From Endomicrobiia bacterium (lineage in GTDB: Bacteria > Elusimicrobiota > Endomicrobiia > Endomicrobiales > Endomicrobiaceae), in assembly GCA_025998295.1 (NCBI GenBank), contig BNVT01000036.1, forward strand, positions 1-10,904: a stretch of DNA of 10,904 nt, given 5' to 3'. Below the pieces are notes generated by a model that was not told the DNA's origin, ran no database searches, and saw nothing but the letters and a program-made list of their open reading frames with translations. The stretch's first letter is position 1, and every line of letters starts with the position of its first letter. Made by a program: the position numbers and the translations under genes. Shown piece after piece: positions 6,557 to 10,904 of the stretch.

Positions 6557-7903
6557 TTATTCTATACTACGAATTTTTTTTATGATTTGATTGATTTTTG
6601 AGTTAAAATAAGGGTCAGAATCCATCTTTTCTTTTATTTTATTGCACGCATGCATTACTGTGGAATGATCTCTCCCGCCGAAAGCGTTTCCTATAGCGTT
6701 TGTCGAGAACTCATCGGTAAGCGTTCTTGAAAGATACATTGCAATTTGTCTGGGAAACGCAATAGCGTCTGTTCTGCGTTTAGATTTCATATCCCTCATA
6801 TCTATATTGAAATCGTCTGCAACGACTTTTTGTATATTTTCTATAGTTATATGGGCAGAACCGTCAGATTTAATAACATCTCTAAGAATTCTTTGTGCAG
6901 AATCTACTGTTAATGCAGTTCCTGTAAATAAAGAAAAAGCGGTTACTTTTAAAAGCGAACCTTCAAGTTGTCTTATGTTAGATTTAACTTGAGTTGCTAT
7001 ATAGAGAATAACATCGTCTGGGACATATAATCTTTCTTCCTCTGCTTTTTTATGCAATATTGCTATTCTTGTTTCTAAATCAGGGGGTTGTATATCAGCT
7101 ATAATTCCCCATTCAAATCTTGAAATAAGTCTTTCTTCAATACCTTCAAGTTCTTTAGGAGGACGGTCTGAAACAATAACAATTTGTTTTTTTGAAGTAG
7201 AGAGGGTGTTAAACATATGAAAAAATTCTTCTTGGGAAGCTTCTTTGCCTACTAAGAATTGTATGTCATCTATTAATAGGCAGTCAAGATCTCTATATTT
7301 TCTTTTAACAGATGCTGCATTATCAAAACGAATTGATTCTATGTAATCTGTAACAAATTTTTCACATGTAGCATAAAGAGTTTTTAAATTCGGTGTAGTT
7401 TGCTTTATATAATTACCTATAGCATGGAGCAAGTGTGTTTTTCCAAGCCCAACTCCGCTGTACATAAACAAAGGATTAAACTGTTTTCCGGGATTTTTTG
7501 CCACTACTTCTGCACATCCGTGAGCAAATCTATTTGACGCACCCACAATAAAACCAGAAAAAATATATTTAGGATTTATCTGATCTTTCTGTATTATGGG
7601 AGCATTGTTATCAATATGTTCTGGAGTATCTCCAACTATTTTTATGATTGATGATATATCCTGCTGAGTTTTCATTTCAAGAGTTACAGGCTGTCCGTGA
7701 GAATTCGATAAAATAGTTTCAATATTTTTTTGATGATTGTTTACTATCCATTGCGAAAAGTATATATTTGGCACTTCCAAGGTAAAAATATTATTTTCAA
7801 AATTTAACGGTTTAAGTGGAGAAATCCATAAGCTGTAAGCTTCAGGAGTAATAGATGACTTAATGTTATCCACAACCTTTTCCCACAAATCAGAAGTATT
7901 CAT
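6557..7903 (-). CDS. dnaA: Chromosomal replication initiator DnaA
   Basis: DnaA is an AAA+ ATPase that binds DnaA boxes and opens the chromosome origin. The 448-residue product is full length with all four domains: domain I (about 1-80, WEKVVDNIKSSI...), a short linker, domain III with Walker A GVGLGKT (150-156), Walker B LLIDDIQF (209-216), sensor I IVIVSDRPP (241-249), arginine finger Arg262 and sensor II NIRQLEG (309-315), and DNA-binding domain IV with FPRQIAMYL (383-391) and GRDHSTVMHA (410-419). The ATG at 7901-7903 has GAGGAT a few bases upstream. A DnaA box lies inside the first codons and another lies in the leader, which suggests autoregulation. No frameshift or lost motif is visible, so it should be functional. 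It stands alone, with no dnaN beside it. Confidence 0.97.
   Translation of the reverse strand: MNTSDLWEKVVDNIKSSITPEAYSLWISPLKPLNFENNIFTLEVPNIYFSQWIVNNHQKNIETILSNSHGQPVTLEMKTQQDISSIIKIVGDTPEHIDNNAPIIQKDQINPKYIFSGFIVGASNRFAHGCAEVVAKNPGKQFNPLFMYSGVGLGKTHLLHAIGNYIKQTTPNLKTLYATCEKFVTDYIESIRFDNAASVKRKYRDLDCLLIDDIQFLVGKEASQEEFFHMFNTLSTSKKQIVIVSDRPPKELEGIEERLISRFEWGIIADIQPPDLETRIAILHKKAEEERLYVPDDVILYIATQVKSNIRQLEGSLLKVTAFSLFTGTALTVDSAQRILRDVIKSDGSAHITIENIQKVVADDFNIDMRDMKSKRRTDAIAFPRQIAMYLSRTLTDEFSTNAIGNAFGGRDHSTVMHACNKIKEKMDSDPYFNSKINQIIKKIRSIE
7866..7874 (+). promoter_or_regulatory. Perfect DnaA box within the dnaA 5' coding region
   Basis: TTATCCACA matches the classical 9-bp DnaA box exactly and is on the plus strand, in codons 10-13 of dnaA. 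The next box in the same orientation starts 50 bp away at 7916. Confidence 0.6.
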
Positions 7904-7915
7904 GCGATCCTCAAG

Positions 7916-7924
7916 TTATCCACA
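7916..7924 (+). promoter_or_regulatory. Perfect DnaA box in the dnaA leader
   Basis: TTATCCACA is an exact DnaA box, followed by the GC-rich GCTGCGG and then AT-rich ATAGAATATAATT. This box, GC patch, AT stretch order resembles basal origin unwinding regions. It also sits just downstream of the candidate dnaA -10, where DnaA binding could repress its own gene. Confidence 0.7.
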
Positions 7925-7935
7925 GCTGCGGATAG

Positions 7936-7941
7936 AATATA
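7936..7941 (-). promoter_or_regulatory. Candidate dnaA -10 element
   Basis: On the minus strand, TATATT (5 of 6 matches to TATAAT) lies 32 bp upstream of the dnaA ATG. No good -35 is visible at 16-18 bp. A start near 7929 would place the 7916 DnaA box at the very beginning of the transcript. Confidence 0.3.
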
Positions 7942-8116
7942 ATTGACAGTTCCAGAAAAGTAAGATATTTTAACGAAAATGACAATAGGCCTCTTACACA
8001 GCTTGAGTATTAAATTTTAGAATTACAAATACCTACAACTCAGGGTTAAATCGCAGTCCAAAAGGTCTTTTGTAATTACTATATCTGTCTTTAGAGACTA
8101 TTTTAAACCTTTTAAC

Positions 8117-8199
8117 AAATTGTTCCTTAAGAAACAAGTATAATCAAGGTGTGTAAGGGTGTTGGATATTGACACCCAATAGGGCTAAAAGCCCGTATG
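8117..8199 (+). repeat. 83-bp direct repeat, copy A
   Basis: It matches 8511-8591 with about a dozen differences, including a 2-bp indel. It begins with the near-palindrome TTGTTCCTTAAGAAACAA (8120-8137), continues with GGGTGT...ACACCC inverted arms and ends with the hairpin GGGCTAAAAGCCC (8182-8194). The 273-bp element lacks it at the corresponding point, so it seems to be a separate insertion within the left arm. Confidence 0.8.
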
Positions 8200-8234
8200 T
8201 ATACTATGAATTTTTCACTAAATCCTCATCATCT

Positions 8235-8267
8235 GATGAAATCTCCCTATTTAACTCCTTATCTTCT
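8235..8267 (+). repeat. 33-bp block identical in inverse to 10480-10512
   Basis: All 33 bases equal the reverse complement of 10480-10512. It joins the left arm to the 42-bp tandem repeats, and its last 15 bases (8253-8267) are the start of the first tandem unit. This suggests the array grew from this motif. Confidence 0.85.
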
Positions 8268-8463
8268 CTTGTCAGCTTTTGAGTGTTTATTTGATTGAAC
8301 TCCTTATCTTCTTTTGTCAGTGAGTGTTCCTTTGATTGAACTTCTTATCTTCTTTTGTCACTCGAGTGCTTCTTTGATTGAACTCCTTATCTTCTTTTGT
8401 CAGTGAGTGTTCCTTTGATTGAACTCCTTATCTTCTTTTGTCACTCGAGTGCTTATTTGATCT
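8253..8463 (+). repeat. Tandem repeat, five units of 41-45 bp
   Basis: Units begin AACTCCTTATCTTC at 8253, 8298, 8339 (AACTT variant), 8381 and 8422. Units 2 and 4 contain GTCAGTGAGTG and are identical over 41 bp; units 3 and 5 contain the palindrome CACTCGAGTG and are 42 bp. The array is therefore an 83-bp A/B dimer repeated twice after a diverged first unit. It is non-coding and rich in pyrimidines on the plus strand. Confidence 0.9.
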
Positions 8464-8510
8464 CTTTTTTAGGGTTAGTGCGTTTGTATGTATTTTGCCT
8501 AAGTCCTACT

Positions 8511-8591
8511 AAATTGTTCCTTAAGAAACAAGTAATCAAGGTGTATAAAGGTGTTAGATATTGACACTCAATAGGGCTAAAAGCCCGTATG
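8511..8591 (+). repeat. 83-bp direct repeat, copy B (81 bp)
   Basis: It shares the palindrome TTGTTCCTTAAGAAACAA (8514-8531) and the hairpin GGGCTAAAAGCCC (8574-8586) with copy A. The flanks differ from those of copy A at both ends, which suggests a defined unit that moved or was duplicated as a block. Confidence 0.8.
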
Positions 8592-8896
8592 GATCTTCTG
8601 TCATGTACCTTATTGTCTTTTTGTCTTTCTTTGCACAAATCAGTGTCTATTTCAAATAAACTAAAATCGTTCCTTGCCCTATTATCTATGCGCATATTAC
8701 TTACTTATCTTTAATTGCCACTACTACCAACGGTTATTGTATGTCTATTATTCTTTTAGCTTGTCACTTTTGCTGTTTTTGAAGTCTTTGTATTAATTGT
8801 AGCATAATCACTGCTACTTCTACTTCTAGCGCTTTGTTTAACAATACCTATTCTCATCTCGCATATTCCCCACTACTTGTTAATACTTCTTCTTAC
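8592..8896. other. Unique interior stretch, no gene seen
   Basis: It is AT-rich with a pyrimidine bias on the plus strand. A minus-strand ORF at 8453-8695 (80 codons) runs through repeat copy B into a tandem-repeat unit and has no recognisable domain, so I treat it as chance. Around 8738-8780 a weak resemblance to the iteron (TATGTCTATT ... CTTTTGCTG) suggests a degenerate extra copy. Nothing else is recognisable. Confidence 0.4.
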
Positions 8897-9312
8897 ATAC
8901 CCTATGTCTATTGTCCACAACTTTTGCTGACATTGTAACTGTCTTAAAGTGATAATATGTTCGAATACCCTATGTCTATATCCACAACTTTTGCTGACAT
9001 TGGATGTCTAAATCTAGTAGTATGTATTGTAACTGTCTTAAAGTCTGATAATACGTTCGAATACCCTATGTCTATATCCACAACTTTTACTGACATTGGA
9101 TGTCTAATCTAATGGTATGTATTGTAACTGTCTTAAAGTCTGATAATATGTTCGAATACCCTATGTCTATATCCACAACTTTTGCTGACATTGGATGTTC
9201 AAGTGATAATATGTTCGAATACCCTATGTCTATTGTCCACAACTTTTACTGACATTGGATGTCTAATCTAGTAGTATGTATTGTAACTGTCTTCTATCTG
9301 GTAATACGTCCG
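8897..9312 (+). repeat. Five iterons of about 63-96 bp carrying DnaA-box-like cores
   Basis: Units start with ATACCCTATGTCTA at 8897, 8965, 9061, 9156 and 9219. Lengths are 68, 96, 95, 63 and about 94 bp; the short units lack a block of about 30 bp. Each unit contains TCCACAACTTTT followed by GCTGACATTG or ACTGACATTG, and TTCGAA lies at most unit junctions. The core is TTGTCCACA at 8911 and 9233, and ATATCCACA at 8978, 9074 and 9169, each one base from the DnaA box TTATCCACA and all on the plus strand. Iterons with DnaA-like boxes close to dnaA suggest an origin or a DnaA-titrating site. Confidence 0.85.
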
Positions 9313-9394
9313 GGTATTGCCCTTAAAGTATGCAAACATCATCTTTACTATCTTTTCTATACTCAATTTTCTCTTTGCTTACCTACTTGCCCTA

Positions 9395-9436
9395 TCTTTT
9401 CTTTTCTCTTCTTCTCTCTTCTTTTCTTCTCTCCTT
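9395..9436 (+). repeat. 42-nt uninterrupted polypyrimidine tract
   Basis: All 42 bases are C or T, within a wider pyrimidine-dominated zone from about 9330 to 9490 where only a few G appear. It resembles simple-sequence expansion of TCTT/CTTCT units. Such homopurine-homopyrimidine DNA can form triplexes or melt; here it lies beside the iterons. Confidence 0.85.
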
Positions 9437-9563
9437 GCTATCCTTGACTCTTTTATCAAATGCTTTCTTTACTCCCATTAATACTAAATCCATTACACAT
9501 ATGACCTAACTGCTTTCTTTTTTTGTTTCATAGTACTTCTATTGTACTTTTATGTGTTGGTTA

Positions 9564-10361
9564 TTAAGAAGGTCTAAATTTTTCCGGGCAAGGATTTGTA
9601 TATTTTTCTATTTCGTTTGTCAAACATAAGAAGCCTGAAATTGACAGTTTATCTGGTCTTAAAAACGTAACTAAATTTAAATTATTCATAATTTGTATGG
9701 CTTGGTTTTTACCTAAATCTTTAAAAGAGCTGATACAATTTAAAATAGTTTTTCTGCGCATACCAAAAGAATGCTTTGCAAAATCAAAGAAAATTTGACT
9801 AGGCTGTTTTGACAGTTTATTTGTAAGTTTGACAACAGAAGACATAACTTTTGGCGACGGATTAAAACATCTAGGAGAAACGTCAAATAAAACCTTACAA
9901 CTTGCATAATACGAAGTAAATATGGAAATATAACTGTATTCTTTACTTCCATGCTGGGCGGCAAGTCTTCGCGCAACTTCTTTTTGAAGCATAAAAATAG
10001 CAATAGTCCAGTTTGATAAAGGTAAAATCTTTTGAATTATTGCAGTACCTATGTTATAAGGCAAATTAGAAATAATCTTTAACTTGGTATTGGGTATATC
10101 GAATTTGAGAAAATCTGTATTTAATATGTCGATATTTTTAATATTACGAAAAGAAAAGTGATGATTTAATTGCTGAAACAGACTTTTGTCAATTTCAACT
10201 GCTGTAAGATGTTTAATCTGTTGTTGCATAATTTTTGTTAAAATGCCCCTTCCGGGACCAATTTCTAAAACATCATCATCTCTTTCCAAATTAGCGGCCT
10301 TAATGATGTTGTTTGCGATATTATTATCAATTAAAAAGTTTTGTCCATGTTTTTGACGCAT
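9564..10361 (-). CDS. rsmA: 16S rRNA dimethyladenosine transferase RsmA (KsgA)
   Basis: RsmA uses S-adenosylmethionine to dimethylate two adjacent adenines in the 3'-terminal helix of 16S rRNA (A1518/A1519 in E. coli numbering), a late step in 30S assembly. The 265-residue product is of usual size. Landmarks are HGQNFLID (5-12), SAM-binding EIGPGRG (33-39), acidic VEID (55-58), Asp83, catalytic NLPY (99-102) and FNPSPKV (166-172). The ATG at 10359-10361 puts the conserved GQNFL near the N-terminus as expected, though no Shine-Dalgarno sequence is visible. The last three codons (RPS) and the stop lie in the terminus of the 1.59-kb element, so the native C-terminus may have been replaced. The gene is bracketed by inverted copies of that element. 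Confidence 0.96.
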   Translation of the reverse strand: MRQKHGQNFLIDNNIANNIIKAANLERDDDVLEIGPGRGILTKIMQQQIKHLTAVEIDKSLFQQLNHHFSFRNIKNIDILNTDFLKFDIPNTKLKIISNLPYNIGTAIIQKILPLSNWTIAIFMLQKEVARRLAAQHGSKEYSYISIFTSYYASCKVLFDVSPRCFNPSPKVMSSVVKLTNKLSKQPSQIFFDFAKHSFGMRRKTILNCISSFKDLGKNQAIQIMNNLNLVTFLRPDKLSISGFLCLTNEIEKYTNPCPEKFRPS

Positions 10362-10403
10362 TTGCGTATTGTGACATATTATGAAAAATTTCTAAAGACA
10401 ATA

Positions 10404-10676
10404 GACCTCTTAATAACTAACATATAAAAGTACAATAGAAGTACTATGAAACAGAAAAAGAAAGCATGCGGAAGTAGAAAGAAGATAAGGAGTTAAATAG
10501 GGAGATTTCATCAAAAAGGATTATAGTGGAAAATGTCAAACGTATTTGTTAAAAGGTTCAAAATAGTCTCTAAAGTATAGAATAAGTAATAGCAAAAGAC
10601 CTGTTGGACTGCGATTTAACTCCGAGTTGCAGGTATTTGTAATTCTAAAATTTAATACTTAGTTGTGCAAGAGGTC
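10404..10676 (-). mobile_element. 273-bp MITE-like element
   Basis: GACCTCTT (10404-10411) and AAGAGGTC (10669-10676) are perfect 8-bp terminal inverted repeats, flanked by TA at 10402-10403 and 10677-10678. It has no coding capacity. Read on the minus strand it parallels the left arm (10544-10676 to 7988-8120), the 33-bp block and the right arm (10404-10466 to 9511-9574) of the 1.59-kb element. It lacks the tandem repeats, so it probably represents the ancestral compact form. It separates rsmA from the upstream gene. Confidence 0.75.
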
Positions 10677-10904
10677 TAATGGTTCTTGGATGTTTCTAAT
10701 GGATTGTAAAATTGATTCCCCGCTTAATATTTCGATATAAAAGAAAACTAACATACCACGCAAGATAGAAACCATCATATCAAAAAGCGCCCCATTTTTG
10801 ACAAGAAAATCTGCAAAAAAAATAGAAATTCCTAATGGAACAGCTGCTAATGCGATCGTTACCAAGAGGGCTTTAAATACTTTTTTAAAATTTGGGAAAT
10901 AGTT
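10659..10904 (-). CDS. C-terminal fragment of a multi-pass membrane protein, possibly a MurJ-like flippase
   Basis: The frame is open through the window edge, giving 82 codons of the 3' end. Two hydrophobic segments are visible, KALLVTIALAAVPLGISIFF and LFDMMVSILRGMLVFFYIEI, followed by a polar tail GESILQSIRNIQE. This pattern of paired terminal helices with a short charged tail resembles the end of MOP-superfamily flippases such as MurJ (lipid II export), but no decisive motif is in the window. The final residues DLLHN and the stop come from the terminus of the 273-bp element, so the native tail was probably replaced or slightly altered by the insertion. Confidence 0.6.
   Translation of the reverse strand, partial: NYFPNFKKVFKALLVTIALAAVPLGISIFFADFLVKNGALFDMMVSILRGMLVFFYIEILSGESILQSIRNIQEPLDLLHN

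Larger units (their letters stand above)
7988..9574 (+). mobile_element. 1.59-kb composite repeat element with terminal inverted repeats
   Basis: The left end is GGCCTCTT (7988-7995) and the right end reads, on the minus strand, GACCTTCTT. Both ends are flanked by TA (7986-7987 and 9575-9576), which fits a TA target duplication. The left arm (7988-8120), the block 8235-8267 and the right arm (9511-9574) match the 273-bp element at 10404-10676 in reverse orientation. The interior 8268-9510 is absent from the short copy and holds tandem repeats. No transposase is visible, so it is non-autonomous or a remnant. IS5-like or IS630-like ancestry is possible, given TA flanks and ends beginning GACCTCTT, but this is inference. 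Confidence 0.7.

Noticed and set aside
8253..8463. CRISPR array
   Set aside because: Units are contiguous tandem repeats that differ by small substitutions, without unique spacers, and no cas gene is nearby.
8453..8695. Minus-strand ORF of 80 codons in the long element
   Set aside because: It runs through the 83-bp repeat copy B and into a tandem-repeat unit, has no recognisable domain and no good ribosome binding site; it is best explained as chance in purine-rich DNA.
8796..8810. A second TATGCTACAAT promoter-like sequence on the minus strand
   Set aside because: It matches the -10 used upstream of yggS, but no -35 is present at the right distance and no gene lies downstream for several hundred bases.
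9259..9447. Plus-strand ORF of 62 codons
   Set aside because: Its second half is translated from the polypyrimidine tract (Phe/Leu/Ser runs) and its first half from an iteron; low complexity, not a protein.
7988..9574. A transposase gene inside the long element
   Set aside because: Given six-frame translations show no long ORF and no recognisable transposase motif; the interior is repeats and low-complexity sequence.
10362..10403. A strong rsmA promoter in the 42-bp leader
   Set aside because: CATAAT occurs but no -35 is found at 16-18 bp, so I cannot support a specific promoter.

Overview
The window is AT-rich bacterial DNA. All recognisable full-length genes lie on the minus strand and have bacterial-type products (DnaA, IleS with a C-terminal zinc finger, LspA, Lgt, RsmA). 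Compact overlapping operons sit beside an extensively decayed proC and repeat-rich spacers. This suggests a host-associated bacterium undergoing genome reduction. An Elusimicrobiota/Endomicrobium-like endosymbiont is my best guess from gene style and gene order, but this rests on memory and the sequence alone does not prove it.

Layout. Positions 1-264 hold the window edge, a possible plus-strand terminator and small inverted repeats. Positions 265-6158 are one leftward gene string, read from right to left: yggS (PLP homeostasis), a proC pseudogene with several frameshifts and a stop, a yggU/DUF167 gene, ileS, lspA and lgt. ileS and lspA overlap by one base and lspA and lgt are 5 bases apart; lspA and lgt catalyse two steps of lipoprotein maturation. 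A promoter-like site overlapped by an inverted repeat lies upstream of yggS, at about 6338-6384. Intact dnaA (6557-7903) follows, with two perfect TTATCCACA boxes at its start and leader.

Positions 7904-9563 carry no convincing gene. Almost all of this stretch is one 1.59 kb composite repeat element (7988-9574). Its ends match, in inverted orientation, a 273-bp MITE-like element at 10404-10676. Both have short terminal inverted repeats and are flanked by TA. The long copy has an extra interior of about 1.24 kb: 42-bp tandem repeats with an alternating A/B pattern, the second copy of an 83-bp palindrome-bearing repeat (the first copy interrupts the left arm), five 63-96-bp iterons each with a DnaA-box-like TCCACA core, and a polypyrimidine tract. 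The iterons, near dnaA, make this a candidate replication origin or DnaA-binding region.

rsmA (9564-10361) lies between the two inverted elements. The last residues and stop codon of rsmA, and of the truncated membrane protein at 10659-10904, are supplied by the element termini. The most unusual content of the window is this repeat architecture. I do not see a new multi-gene defence or metabolic system.
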